Assembly: GCF_001424345.1 (NCBI RefSeq)
Contig: NZ_LMPF01000013.1
Span: 1 to 49,457, forward strand
DNA: 49,457 bases
Source of the DNA: Burkholderia sp. Leaf177
Lineage (GTDB): Bacteria > Pseudomonadota > Gammaproteobacteria > Burkholderiales > Burkholderiaceae
Direction of reading: 5' to 3'
Of the stretch, positions 1-8,302 are shown in pieces; the stretch's first letter is position 1, and every line of letters starts with the position of its first letter. Below the pieces are notes generated by a model. The model did not search any database. It was not told where the DNA came from and saw only the letters and a list, made by a program, of their open reading frames with translations. The translations under genes were made by a program, and so were the position numbers.

Positions 1-79
1 CGATAGACTTCAGGCCGTCGCCAACACCAATGCCCGCGCCAGTTGGCATCCTCTTGCGCGGCATCCTCTTGCGCGCCAC
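1..79 (-). CDS. possible N-terminus of an unknown minus-strand gene, cut by the window edge
   Basis: Reading leftwards from a GTG at 79 the frame stays open to the window edge and gives MARKRMPRKRMPTGAG, then IGVGDGLKSI. ATG codons at 64 and 49 lie in the same frame. The codons look like those of neighbouring genes (GGC, GCG, CTG, ATC). A Shine-Dalgarno sequence at a good distance is not evident; AAGAGG directly abuts both ATGs. The gene would follow paaF on the same strand after about 100 bp. Too little is visible to name a family, and it may not be a gene at all. Confidence 0.3.
   Translation of the reverse strand, partial: MARKRMPRKRMPTGAGIGVGDGLKSI
45..74. repeat. tandem 15-bp duplication
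   Basis: GGCATCCTCTTGCGC occurs twice back to back (45-59 and 60-74). The unit length is a multiple of three, so in the putative minus-strand reading it repeats five codons (MPRKR) at the N-terminus without changing frame. It looks like a slippage duplication. Confidence 0.85.
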
Positions 80-101
80 TACTACTGCACTTTCTCACTT
101 C

Positions 102-126
102 CCTTCGCTTCGTTGTGAAGCGAAGG
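102..126. other. 10-bp inverted repeat (hairpin) downstream of paaF
   Basis: CCTTCGCTTC (102-111) and GAAGCGAAGG (117-126) pair perfectly around a 5-nt loop. The hairpin lies between the end of paaF and the putative next minus-strand gene. No T-run follows on either strand, so it may be a processing or stabilising hairpin rather than an intrinsic terminator. Confidence 0.5.
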
Positions 127-180
127 AACGGAATTCTAGTGCCCGTTTCAACACCGCGCAAGGGGTTCAGCAAAAGAATT

Positions 181-957
181 TCATCGATGCTTAAAAGCGG
201 GCTTCCGCTTCTCAACGAAAGCAGCCATTCCTTCCTTCTGATCTTCGGTTGCGAACAGCGAATGGAACATGCGACGCTCGAAATGGACACCTTCAGCCAG
301 AGTCGATTCATACGCACGATTAACGGACTCCTTCGCCATCATCACAGCCGGCAAGGAGAAACTCGCGATAGTCGATGCCGCCTGCATGGCGTCGTCCAAC
401 AAACTCGCCGCTGGCACGACGCGCGACACCAATCCGGCCCGTTCGGCTTCGTCGGCGTCCATCATTCGCGCGGTGAGGCACATGTCCATTGCCTTCGCCT
501 TCGAAACGGCGCGCGGCAGCCGCTGCGTGCCACCTGCGCCCGGGATCACGCCGAGTTTGATTTCGGGTTGGCCAAACTTGGCGGTATCGGCAGCAATGAT
601 GATGTCGCACATCATCGCCAGTTCACACCCGCCGCCCAAGGCAAAACCGGCGACAGCAGCGATGATCGGCTTGCGAATGGTGCGGACCGTTTCCCAATTG
701 CGCGTGATGTAGTCACCCTTAAACGTGTCCATATACGTGTAATTGGCCATCATGCCGATGTCCGCGCCTGCCGCGAACGCCTTTTCGCTGCCCGTCAGCA
801 CAATGGCGCCGATGTTTTCGTCGGCATCGAATTCCTTGAGCACGGTCCCAAGTTCATCCATTAGCGCGTCGTTAAGCGCGTTGAGTGCTTTCGGCCGATT
901 CAACGTGATCAAGCCGACGCGCCCACGCACTTCGGTCAACAGATTCTCGTAAGACAT
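181..957 (-). CDS. paaF: enoyl-CoA hydratase, phenylacetate pathway (PaaF-type)
   Basis: A 258-residue crotonase-fold enoyl-CoA hydratase, the usual family length. The oxyanion-hole segment [11 protein letters not shown] is near residues 60-70. Both hydratase glutamates are present (E112 in [12 protein letters not shown]132 in [20 protein letters not shown]). The start is set by AGGAGGA 5 nt before the ATG. In the paa pathway PaaF hydrates 2,3-dehydroadipyl-CoA to 3-hydroxyadipyl-CoA in the cytoplasm. It is transcribed divergently from paaN, with a palindromic operator candidate between them. The fold alone cannot separate PaaF from general short-chain enoyl-CoA hydratases; the assignment rests on the paaN-paaG-paaI-paaK neighbours. 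Confidence 0.85.
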   Translation of the reverse strand: MSYENLLTEVRGRVGLITLNRPKALNALNDALMDELGTVLKEFDADENIGAIVLTGSEKAFAAGADIGMMANYTYMDTFKGDYITRNWETVRTIRKPIIAAVAGFALGGGCELAMMCDIIIAADTAKFGQPEIKLGVIPGAGGTQRLPRAVSKAKAMDMCLTARMMDADEAERAGLVSRVVPAASLLDDAMQAASTIASFSLPAVMMAKESVNRAYESTLAEGVHFERRMFHSLFATEDQKEGMAAFVEKRKPAFKHR

Positions 958-1028
958 CCATTCCTCCTAGATATGAACTCGCGCGAAATCGCTTCGCGCA
1001 CGCGTCTCGATAATGCTAACATTCGCAT

Positions 1029-1042
1029 ACCAACCGGTCGGT
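1029..1042. promoter_or_regulatory. putative PaaR (TetR-family) operator between paaF and paaN
   Basis: ACCAACCGGTCGGT is a 14-bp inverted repeat with one mismatched pair (its reverse complement is ACCGACCGGTTGGT), flanked by AT-rich sequence. It lies 72 bp upstream of paaF and 49 bp upstream of paaN, placed to control both. Burkholderia paa promoters are known to carry a conserved inverted repeat recognised by the TetR-family repressor PaaR. That this is that site is inference; no paaR gene is visible in the window. Confidence 0.55.
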
Positions 1043-1090
1043 TAATTAATTATCCGAACGCTACTCAATGCCACTCATCACTTTGCCGCC

Positions 1091-2791
1091 ATGACCCATC
1101 CGCTCTTCTCCAAGCACGAAGCGACGCTTACTCAAGCGCTTGCCGCTATTGCAACGCGTGGTTATTGGAGCCCGTTTCCCGAAATGCCTAGTCCCAAAGT
1201 GTACGGGGAAACAGCGAATTCGGACGGCGAGGCGGCTTTCAAGTCTCACCTGAATAAGACGTTCGTGCTGGATCAACCTTCTAATGGTGAGTTGGTCGGC
1301 AATGAGCGATCGCCTTTTGGGTTTGCTTTGGGGATTCGCTACCCAAAAGCGGACGTCGACGCGTTGCTTGACGCCTCCGCGACGGCACAGCGTCGGTGGC
1401 GCGCGGCGGGGCCTGCGGCCTGGGTCGGCGTTAGCCTCGAGATCCTGTCGCAGTTGAACAAGGCCAGTTTTGAGATTGGCTACAGCGTCATGCATACAAC
1501 CGGGCAGGCTTTCATGATGGCGTTTCAGGCAGGCGGACCGCACGCGCAAGACCGGGCGCTTGAAGCAGTCGCCTATGCGTGGGACCAGCTTCACCGGATT
1601 CCTGCCAACGCATACTGGGAAAAGCCCCAAGGCAAGAATCCTCCGCTCGCGATGCACAAGCAATTCACGGTCGTGCCGCGCGGCACCGGGCTCGTGCTCG
1701 GCTGTTGCACATTTCCGACGTGGAATGGCTATCCCGGCATGTTCGCGGACTTGGCCACGGGCAATACCGTTGTCGTCAAACCGCATCCGGGAGCGATTTT
1801 GCCGCTGGCCGTCACAGTACGCATTGCACGCGATGTCTTGCGTGAGGCTGGATTTGACCCGAACGTGGTTACCCTGCTGGCTACCGAAGGGAACGACGGT
1901 CCTGTCGTACAGGATCTCGCGCTGAGGCCGGAGATCAAGATCATCGACTTCACCGGCAGCACGCAAAACGGCAGCTGGCTCGAACGCAACGCACATCAGG
2001 CCCAGGTCTACACCGAAAAAGCGGGCGTAAATCAGATCGTGATTGACTCTGTCGACAACATCAAAGCCGTTGCCAGCAACATAGCCTTCTCTCTCGCGCT
2101 CTACTCCGGCCAGATGTGCACGGCGCCGCAGAACATCTACGTTCCTCGCGATGGCATTCGAACAAGCGAAGGCCAGATGAGCTTTGACGACGTCGCGAAG
2201 GCGCTCGCGGCCGCGGTGGAAAAGTTGATCTCCGATCCTGCTCGCGCCGTGGAATTGACGGGCGCCATACAGAATGACGGCGTAATGGGTCGCATCGCCG
2301 AAGCGCGGCAACTTGGCGAAGTGCTTACCGACAGTCAATCGCTTGCTCATCCCGTTTTCTCCGATGCTCAAGTCCGTTCTCCGCTAATGCTGAAACTCGA
2401 CGTGCACGCTGACGCCGCTAAGTTCACACGCGAGTGGTTCGGTCCAATCTCGTTTGTCATTGCCACGGATTCAACGGCGCAAGCGCTCGAACTGGCCGGA
2501 TCGATTGCAGCGGAACATGGCGCATTGACCTTTTCCGTGTACAGCACGGACGACGCCGTAGTTGACGCAGCCTATGACGCGGCTATTCGCGGCGGCGTTG
2601 CACTGTCTATCAACCTCACTAGCAGCATCTTTGTGAACCAGACCGCGGCGTATTCGGACTTCCACGGTACGGGCGCCAATCCTGCAGCGAACGCCGCGCT
2701 GTCCGACGCCGCGTTTGTCGCAAATCGCTTTCGGGTCGTTCAAAGCAGAGTCCATGTTGCGCCAAATACCGCGCCGCCAACAGTCAGCTAA
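1091..2791 (+). CDS. paaN: phenylacetic acid degradation protein PaaN (aldehyde dehydrogenase)
   Basis: A 566-residue protein of the PaaN type of aldehyde dehydrogenase superfamily. The nucleophile is C343 in YSGQMCTAPQN, the general base is probably E309 in YTEKAGVNQ, and the nucleotide-binding region includes FTGSTQNGSW near 288-297. In the aerobic CoA-thioester pathway it oxidises the semialdehyde formed by ring opening of oxepin-CoA. The length fits the stand-alone ALDH form: there is no MaoC-like hydratase domain as in bifunctional PaaZ, so ring hydrolysis needs a separate enoyl-CoA hydratase. It starts a plus-strand series paaN-paaG-paaI-paaK. No strong ribosome-binding site precedes the ATG. 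Confidence 0.9.
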   Translation: MTHPLFSKHEATLTQALAAIATRGYWSPFPEMPSPKVYGETANSDGEAAFKSHLNKTFVLDQPSNGELVGNERSPFGFALGIRYPKADVDALLDASATAQRRWRAAGPAAWVGVSLEILSQLNKASFEIGYSVMHTTGQAFMMAFQAGGPHAQDRALEAVAYAWDQLHRIPANAYWEKPQGKNPPLAMHKQFTVVPRGTGLVLGCCTFPTWNGYPGMFADLATGNTVVVKPHPGAILPLAVTVRIARDVLREAGFDPNVVTLLATEGNDGPVVQDLALRPEIKIIDFTGSTQNGSWLERNAHQAQVYTEKAGVNQIVIDSVDNIKAVASNIAFSLALYSGQMCTAPQNIYVPRDGIRTSEGQMSFDDVAKALAAAVEKLISDPARAVELTGAIQNDGVMGRIAEARQLGEVLTDSQSLAHPVFSDAQVRSPLMLKLDVHADAAKFTREWFGPISFVIATDSTAQALELAGSIAAEHGALTFSVYSTDDAVVDAAYDAAIRGGVALSINLTSSIFVNQTAAYSDFHGTGANPAANAALSDAAFVANRFRVVQSRVHVAPNTAPPTVS

Positions 2792-2918
2792 ACGGCATAG
2801 GCGGCCGGATCAAAGAGTCGCAGCGAGTCCTAGGCCATCAAGCCGAATGGCAACTGCGGCCGAGCGCGATTAGTATCGAAGGCATGGGTATTTGCGCTCA
2901 CTTGCCGAAGGAGACTTC

Positions 2919-3716
2919 ATGTCCGACCAGAACAGATCGATTGTTTTCGCTATCAGTGAGACCACGCGCGTAGCGACGTTGACACTGAATCGCCCGGAAA
3001 AGCTGAACAGTTTCACGCGCACGATGCACGAGGAGTTAGGTGAAGCGCTGGACGAAATCGAGAAGAGCCACGCCCGTGCGCTCGTGATTACGGGATCGGG
3101 CCGTGGCTTTTGCGCGGGCCAGGATCTCGCCGACCTCGACTTCACGCCAGGCGCCATGACGAACCTGGGCGCGCTGATTGACGAGTACTTCAATCCCCTC
3201 GTGCGCCGGCTACAGGCGTCACATCTGCCCGTGATTGCCGCGGTGAATGGCATCGCTGCCGGCGCGGGCGCCAATCTCGCCATGGCTTGCGACTTGATCG
3301 TCGCCGCGCGTTCAGCGAGCTTCATTCAGGCATTCGTGAAAATCGGCTTGATACCGGACTCGGGCGGTACGTGGCTCTTGCCAAGGCGAGTGGGCGAAGC
3401 CCGGGCAATGGGTCTCGCGCTTACCGGCGACAAGCTGGCTGCGGACCAAGCACACGCATGGGGTCTCGTGTGGAAAGTGGTCGACGACGCCGAACTGGAA
3501 AGCGTTGCGGCGACGCTAGCGGCACAGCTGGCGCAGCAGCCTGCCAAGGCAGTCGCGGCGATCAAACACGCAATACGGGCTGCCGCGAACAATACGCTCG
3601 ATCAGCAGCTGGACCTCGAGCGCGACGTCCAGCGTGAACTCGGCGACTCGCATGACTATGCCGAAGGTGTTGCTGCGTTCAAGGAAAAGCGCGCGCCGCG
3701 ATTCGAAGGTCTCTGA
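2919..3716 (+). CDS. paaG: 2-(1,2-epoxy-1,2-dihydrophenyl)acetyl-CoA isomerase PaaG
   Basis: A 265-residue crotonase-fold isomerase. It turns ring-1,2-epoxyphenylacetyl-CoA into oxepin-CoA and also isomerises double bonds later in the pathway. GRGFCAGQDLADLDF (about 61-75) forms the oxyanion hole. IGLIPDSGGTW carries D147 where hydratases have Glu, the PaaG-type catalytic Asp. The start is the ATG at 2919, with GAAGGAG 5-6 nt upstream; an in-frame TTG at 2892 has no such support. It is followed 32 bp later by paaI, the order found in many paa clusters. Confidence 0.9.
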   Translation: MSDQNRSIVFAISETTRVATLTLNRPEKLNSFTRTMHEELGEALDEIEKSHARALVITGSGRGFCAGQDLADLDFTPGAMTNLGALIDEYFNPLVRRLQASHLPVIAAVNGIAAGAGANLAMACDLIVAARSASFIQAFVKIGLIPDSGGTWLLPRRVGEARAMGLALTGDKLAADQAHAWGLVWKVVDDAELESVAATLAAQLAQQPAKAVAAIKHAIRAAANNTLDQQLDLERDVQRELGDSHDYAEGVAAFKEKRAPRFEGL

Positions 3717-3748
3717 CACACAACATATCGCTTTTGGAGAAGGCAGCA

Positions 3749-4180
3749 ATGACAGATCAGGAACTCGCCGAAGCAACCGCGCAAACCATGTACGAAGCAG
3801 ACGCGTGCAGCCGTGCGCTCGGCCTGGAACTGGTCGAGGTGCGACCAGGATACGCACGCATGCAGATGAACGTTCGCGATGACTTCCTGAACGGACACGG
3901 AATTTGTCACGGCGGCCTCATTTTCACGTTGGCCGATTCAACGTTCGCGTTCGCCTGCAACTCGTACAACATCAACACGGTCGCGGCCGGCTGCTCAATC
4001 GAATTCTTGCGCGCGGTCAAAGGCGGCGATCGCCTGACTGCCGAGGCAATTGAACAATCACTGACGGGAAGAACGGGAATCTACGACATCCGGGTGACGA
4101 ACCGTGACCAGGAAACGGTCGCCATGTTCCGCGGCAAGTCGTCCCAGATCAAGGGAAGTCTCGTTGCCATCGAATCCTGA
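3749..4180 (+). CDS. paaI: acyl-CoA thioesterase PaaI
   Basis: A 143-residue single hot-dog-fold thioesterase of the PaaI family. The signature NGHGICHGGLIFTLADS (about 50-66) holds the catalytic region at the start of the long hot-dog helix. PaaI hydrolyses hydroxylated phenylacetyl-CoA or other stalled CoA esters and releases trapped CoA. The start is the ATG at 3749 with GGAGAAGG upstream; the in-frame TTG at 3734 lies before that site. It sits between paaG and paaK in the same direction and is probably co-transcribed with them. Confidence 0.9.
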   Translation: MTDQELAEATAQTMYEADACSRALGLELVEVRPGYARMQMNVRDDFLNGHGICHGGLIFTLADSTFAFACNSYNINTVAAGCSIEFLRAVKGGDRLTAEAIEQSLTGRTGIYDIRVTNRDQETVAMFRGKSSQIKGSLVAIES

Positions 4181-4266
4181 GCCGCTCTACAAAACTACTC
4201 GACAAACCGTAGTGTCCGAACAAATTTGATTCGGGCCGCGAACAGATATCTGGAAGGAGACATTCC

Positions 4267-5571
4267 ATGACCGCCGCGCTTCCACTAGACCGAATAGAGA
4301 CGGCCAGTCGCGACGAACTCACTGCGCTGCAACTTGAACGCCTCAAGTGGTCGATCGCTCATGCGTATGAAAATTCGCCCGTGTATAGGCGAAAGTTCGA
4401 TGAAGCGGGTGTGCATCCGGACGACATCAGAAGCCTCGCTGATATCGCGCGTTTCCCTTTCACGACGAAAAAGGATCTTCGCGATAATTATCCGTATGGG
4501 ATGTTCGCCGTGCCGCACGATCAGATTTCGCGGATTCACGCGTCGTCGGGGACAACCGGAAAACCCACGGTTGTGGGTTATACGGCAAAGGACATCGACA
4601 CCTGGGCGAATCTCGTTGCACGATCCATTCGCGCAGCGGGTGCGAGGCGTGGAGACAAGGTGCATGTCAGTTATGGTTATGGCCTTTTCACTGGCGGCCT
4701 GGGCGCTCACTACGGCGCGGAACGGGCCGGCTTGACCGTGATTCCGTTCGGCGGAGGCCAGACGGAAAAGCAAGTTCAACTCATCCAGGATTTTCGGCCC
4801 GACATCATCATGGTGACGCCGAGCTACATGCTGTCCATCGCCGACGAACTCGAACGTCAAGGTATCCATCCGGCTGACTGCTCGCTGCGAATCGGCATCT
4901 TCGGCGCTGAACCGTGGACCAACGATATGCGTGCTGCCATCGAAAAGCGCATGGGAATCGATGCGGTGGATATTTATGGCCTGTCGGAAGTGATGGGGCC
5001 CGGCGTGGCATCGGAATGCGTGGAGACTAAAGATGGTCCGACGATTTGGGAAGATCATTTTTATCCGGAGATTATCGATCCGGAAACGGGCGAAGTCCTG
5101 CCTGATGGCGAGTTGGGCGAGCTCGTATTTACGTCGCTGACAAAAGAAGCGCTGCCGATCATCCGCTATCGGACGCGCGATCTCACGCGGCTCCTTCCCG
5201 GCAGCGCTCGAACCATGCGACGCATGGAAAAAATAACCGGCCGCTCGGACGACATGATGATCGTGCGAGGCGTGAATGTTTTTCCCACGCAGATTGAAGA
5301 GTTACTGCTCAAGCAGCACGCGTTGGCGCCGCACTATCAGATCGTTTTGACGAAGGAAGGGCCGCTCGATGTGCTCACGCTCAACGTCGAGCCCTGTCCG
5401 GAGACTGCGCCGGACGTCGCCGTGCTTCAGCAAGCTAAGGCTGCGCTTGCCTACGATATCAAAGCGTTGATTGGCGTGAGCGCGGTGATCCAATTACTGA
5501 GCGTGAACGGAATCGAGCGTTCAGTGGGAAAGGCGCGGCGGGTGATTGATCGGCGAAAAGCAGTGCCCTGA
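4267..5571 (+). CDS. paaK: phenylacetate-CoA ligase PaaK
   Basis: A 434-residue ANL-superfamily ligase, the usual PaaK length. It activates phenylacetate to phenylacetyl-CoA with ATP and CoA, the first step of the pathway. The AMP-binding motif SSGTTGKPT is at 93-101, DIYGLSEVMGPG in mid-protein gives the adenylate-binding segment, and RSDDMMIVRGVNVFPTQIEE is the hinge into the C-terminal AMP-binding_C_2 domain. GGAAGGAGA precedes the ATG by 7 nt. It ends the plus-strand paa series and faces mltA tail to tail. Confidence 0.95.
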   Translation: MTAALPLDRIETASRDELTALQLERLKWSIAHAYENSPVYRRKFDEAGVHPDDIRSLADIARFPFTTKKDLRDNYPYGMFAVPHDQISRIHASSGTTGKPTVVGYTAKDIDTWANLVARSIRAAGARRGDKVHVSYGYGLFTGGLGAHYGAERAGLTVIPFGGGQTEKQVQLIQDFRPDIIMVTPSYMLSIADELERQGIHPADCSLRIGIFGAEPWTNDMRAAIEKRMGIDAVDIYGLSEVMGPGVASECVETKDGPTIWEDHFYPEIIDPETGEVLPDGELGELVFTSLTKEALPIIRYRTRDLTRLLPGSARTMRRMEKITGRSDDMMIVRGVNVFPTQIEELLLKQHALAPHYQIVLTKEGPLDVLTLNVEPCPETAPDVAVLQQAKAALAYDIKALIGVSAVIQLLSVNGIERSVGKARRVIDRRKAVP

Positions 5572-5597
5572 TTCCCAGGCTCGATCCAAAGCAATCA

Positions 5598-5623
5598 GCA
5601 GCCGCTTCCGGAGAAACGGCTGC
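5598..5623. terminator. weak hairpin between paaK and mltA
   Basis: GCAGCCG (5598-5604) pairs with CGGCTGC (5617-5623) around a 12-nt loop, in the short space between two convergent genes. There is no clear T-run, so it is at best a weak or factor-assisted bidirectional terminator. Confidence 0.3.
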
Positions 5624-5630
5624 AAGCCTT

Positions 5631-6797
5631 CTACGAGTTCGGCAGCAATAACCACATACGGCCGCCCTGCTTCATCCGGCCGGCGAGATCGCCCGCGTCG
5701 TCGCCGAGCCCCCAGAAATAGTCCGCGCGCACACCGCCTTTGATCGCGCTGCCCGTATCTTGTGCGAACACGAGTCGGTTCATTGGCGAGTTGCTCAGAG
5801 GGCGTGTGGTTTGCAGGAACACCGGTGTTCCGAGCGGGATCGCGGAAGGATCGACGGCGATGGATCGCTCCGGCGTCAGCGGAACACCCAGTGCGCCGAC
5901 CGGCCCCGTGCCCACGCCTGCAGCGAGCGTTGACGTTGCCGGCATTTCGCGGAAAAACACAAAACGCGGATTCACGTCGAGCAACGCGTCGACACGCGCG
6001 GGGTTTGCTTTCGCCCACGCCTTGATGCCTTGCATCGTGGCTTGGGCGGGCGTCAATTCGCGCCGGTCCAGCAGCTCGCGCCCAATCGATTTATACGGCT
6101 GGTTATTGGTGCCGCCAAAACCAACGCGCATCGTCGTGCCATCTTCCATGACGACCTGTCCCGAGCCCTGGACTTGAAGGAAGAACGCCTCGATAGGATC
6201 GTCCACCCACACCAGCTCGTTGCCATTCAATGCGCCCGAACTTTCAAGCTGAGCACGCGAGGGCAGCGTCGTGCCGGTTTTGAACCGATACGGCCATCGA
6301 TACAACGCGTATTGGTATGGGCCGTGTCGCGTGCGCGAACCGCGAAGCAACGGCTCGTAATAGCCGGTCACCAGGCCGTCCAGCGTGCCGTCGGTATTGG
6401 CCAACTGGAACGGCGTGAAATAGGCCTCGAAGAATTCGCGGGCCGCATTCATGTCGAGGTCATCGAGCCGTTGCGCCGCCGCACATGCGCGGCGCCAGTT
6501 CGGCTGCTGCGCGAGGCGGCTGCAGTTTTGACGCATCGCTGCGGTCGCCCCGAGTAATGAATCGTCTTGCCAGCCGGGAACCTGCTGCCAGCTCACTGCG
6601 GTCAGCCGGTTGGCCGCGCGTTGTCCCGGAATGATCGGTGCGCCGGTTGGCGGAGCCTGATAACCGGACTTGATGGCGCCCCCGCCTCCGCACGATGCGA
6701 GCAAAACTGCAGTAGCCAGCGAAGCCGACCAGGCGGCCAATCCGGCGAGCGAAGGGGTGAAGCGCTTACAATGTTCGTTCTTGATGAGAACCGCCAT
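5631..6797 (-). CDS. mltA: membrane-bound lytic murein transglycosylase A
   Basis: A 388-residue lipoprotein. A positively charged N-terminus and hydrophobic stretch lead to the lipobox LLASC with C36, so the mature protein is tethered to the outer membrane. The MltA domain follows (VTGYYEPLLRGSRTR near 145-160). The C-terminal 3D domain holds VFAQDTGSAIKGGVRAD, with the aspartates typical of the family, then FWGLGDDAGDLAGRM. It cleaves peptidoglycan between MurNAc and GlcNAc, leaving 1,6-anhydromuropeptides. The ATG at 6797 is the only good start before the signal peptide, and it overlaps the start of the divergent small gene at 6796. No strong ribosome-binding site is seen. Confidence 0.9.
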   Translation of the reverse strand: MAVLIKNEHCKRFTPSLAGLAAWSASLATAVLLASCGGGGAIKSGYQAPPTGAPIIPGQRAANRLTAVSWQQVPGWQDDSLLGATAAMRQNCSRLAQQPNWRRACAAAQRLDDLDMNAAREFFEAYFTPFQLANTDGTLDGLVTGYYEPLLRGSRTRHGPYQYALYRWPYRFKTGTTLPSRAQLESSGALNGNELVWVDDPIEAFFLQVQGSGQVVMEDGTTMRVGFGGTNNQPYKSIGRELLDRRELTPAQATMQGIKAWAKANPARVDALLDVNPRFVFFREMPATSTLAAGVGTGPVGALGVPLTPERSIAVDPSAIPLGTPVFLQTTRPLSNSPMNRLVFAQDTGSAIKGGVRADYFWGLGDDAGDLAGRMKQGGRMWLLLPNS

Positions 6798-6918
6798 GTC
6801 AAATCTGTTCGACGAATATCCAATGCTTGTGTTTGCGCTCGAGTCAATCGTGGCGCTGCTTTTGCTGATTTTTATCGTCGCGTGGACGGCGTCGGGTAAA
6901 AAGAAAAACAGGCGCTAG
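6796..6918 (+). CDS. 40-residue single-pass membrane protein, unknown function
   Basis: The frame from the ATG at 6796 encodes MSNLFDEYPMLVFALES, a strongly hydrophobic segment (IVALLLLIFIVAWTA, about residues 18-32), and a basic tail SGKKKNRR. This is a typical small single-span protein with a cytoplasmic positive end. A TACAAT box lies 24 bp upstream at 6767-6772, inside mltA. Start codons of this gene and of mltA share the tetranucleotide CATG. No function can be assigned. Being between mltA and apaG does not identify a role. An earlier in-frame ATG at 6784 is possible. Confidence 0.6.
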   Translation: MSNLFDEYPMLVFALESIVALLLLIFIVAWTASGKKKNRR

Positions 6919-6938
6919 CAAGACGCTGCGCACACGGC

Positions 6939-7313
6939 TCAATGCAGCGTGCGCGGCATATGCAGCGCGAACTCGGCAATCGGCGCCTCGAAACGTTCGC
7001 CATCCTCAGCCACACAGAAATACGATCCGCGCATGGTGCCGACCGGCGTCGCGATCACGGCCCAGCTCGTGTATTCGAACTTTTCGCCCGGCGGCAATAA
7101 TGGCTGGTTGCCGACCACGCCCAGCCCTTTCACTTCCTGAACCACGTTTTCACTATCTGTGATGATCCAGTGCCGCGAGATCAACTGCGCGGCGACCTGA
7201 CCGGTATTTCGAATGGTCAGCGTGTACGCGAACGCGAACTGGTGAGAATCCGGTTCCGATTGCTCGGGAAGGTATTGCGTCGCTACCGATACGCTGAATT
7301 CATACTGGCTCAT
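6939..7313 (-). CDS. apaG: ApaG domain protein
   Basis: A 124-residue ApaG protein of normal length with a fibronectin-III-like beta fold. Family landmarks are FAYTLTIRNTGQVAAQLISR, RHWIITD, the glycine-rich loop EVKGLGVVGNQPLLPPGE, and GSYFCVAEDGERFEAPIAEF. Mutants of enteric apaG have been linked to cobalt/magnesium handling, but the biochemical role is unclear. It is transcribed away from rpe. A TATATT box lies about 20 bp upstream of the start on the minus strand. Confidence 0.92.
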   Translation of the reverse strand: MSQYEFSVSVATQYLPEQSEPDSHQFAFAYTLTIRNTGQVAAQLISRHWIITDSENVVQEVKGLGVVGNQPLLPPGEKFEYTSWAVIATPVGTMRGSYFCVAEDGERFEAPIAEFALHMPRTLH

Positions 7314-7606
7314 CGCTTTTCCAATTCAAAATATAGTGCGCGAAGCGACGCCCCGTGAGGCGTACAGCGGCGCGATTACGCGAATTTGCGTGAACATCAG
7401 GTGACGCATTCTGCTTCATGCAGCGTGTGCCCGCAACCGAGCGCAACGGCTCGACACGGCGTTTTCATCGCGTTGAAACCTTTACGGGATAGTGCCGCAA
7501 CGCGAAAAAGCGCTTGCGGCGAGGCGTGCGCGTTAGCCATTTGGCCGACGGTCAAAAACGGCGCATCGCGGTAAAATGCGTTTCCCGCTTGCAACCGGCC
7601 GACGTC

Positions 7607-8302
7607 ATGACGCAATTCCGCTTGTCCCCCAGTATTTTGTCCGCCGACTTCGCCATTCTCGGCGAAGAGGTTCGCAATGTCGTCGCCGCCGGCGCGGACT
7701 GGATCCATTTCGACGTCATGGACAACCATTACGTTCCGAACCTGACAATCGGCCCGATGGTCTGCAAGGCACTGCGGCCACACACGACTGTACCTATCGA
7801 CGTGCATTTGATGGTGCGCCCGGTGGATCGCATTGTCCCGGACTTCGCCGAGGCCGGTGCGAATGTGATCAGTTTCCATCCGGAGGGTTCGGACCATATC
7901 GACCGGACGCTTTCGCTGATCCGCGATCACGGCTGTAAAGCGGGTCTGGTTTTCAACCCGGCAACATCGCTGAATCATCTCGATCACGTGATGGACAAGG
8001 TCGATCTCGTGCTGATCATGTCCGTGAATCCGGGGTTCGGCGGCCAGTCGTTCATTCCGGAAGCGCTGAACAAGCTGCGTGAAGCGCGTCGTCGTATCGA
8101 TGAATACACCGAGCGGACGGGCCGCGAGATTCACCTGGAAGTGGACGGTGGCGTGAAGATCGAGAACATCCGGGCAATTGCGGAAGCGGGCGCGGACACG
8201 TTCGTAGCGGGATCGGCGATTTTTGGCCACCACAATTACAGCGAGATCATCGGCAAGATGCGCGAGGAACTGGCCAAAGTGAACACCGGGGATGCACGAT
8301 GA
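7607..8302 (+). CDS. rpe: ribulose-phosphate 3-epimerase
   Basis: A 231-residue TIM-barrel enzyme that interconverts ribulose 5-phosphate and xylulose 5-phosphate in the pentose phosphate and Calvin cycles. SPSILSADF (7-15) holds the first catalytic Asp, [14 protein letters not shown] (32-45) the metal ligands H34 and D36, VHLMVRPVD the next ligand, [12 protein letters not shown] the phosphate-binding loop, and LEVDGGVK the last Asp. The start is the ATG at 7607, which matches the family N-terminus; upstream in-frame starts would add about 30 unrelated residues. The stop overlaps the gph start by 4 bp (ATGA), so the genes are translationally coupled. Confidence 0.95.
   Translation: MTQFRLSPSILSADFAILGEEVRNVVAAGADWIHFDVMDNHYVPNLTIGPMVCKALRPHTTVPIDVHLMVRPVDRIVPDFAEAGANVISFHPEGSDHIDRTLSLIRDHGCKAGLVFNPATSLNHLDHVMDKVDLVLIMSVNPGFGGQSFIPEALNKLREARRRIDEYTERTGREIHLEVDGGVKIENIRAIAEAGADTFVAGSAIFGHHNYSEIIGKMREELAKVNTGDAR

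Noticed and set aside
43..864. 273-codon plus-strand frame opposite paaF
   Set aside because: Shadow of the crotonase gene; its start is in the repeat region and the product is His/Arg-rich.
1061..2371. 436-codon open frame antisense to paaN
   Set aside because: His/Arg-rich product typical of a shadow frame; paaN motifs are complete on the plus strand.
7541..7577. TTGGCC and TAAAAT as the rpe promoter
   Set aside because: The spacing is 25 bp; TAAAAT may be a -10 box but no acceptable -35 is present.
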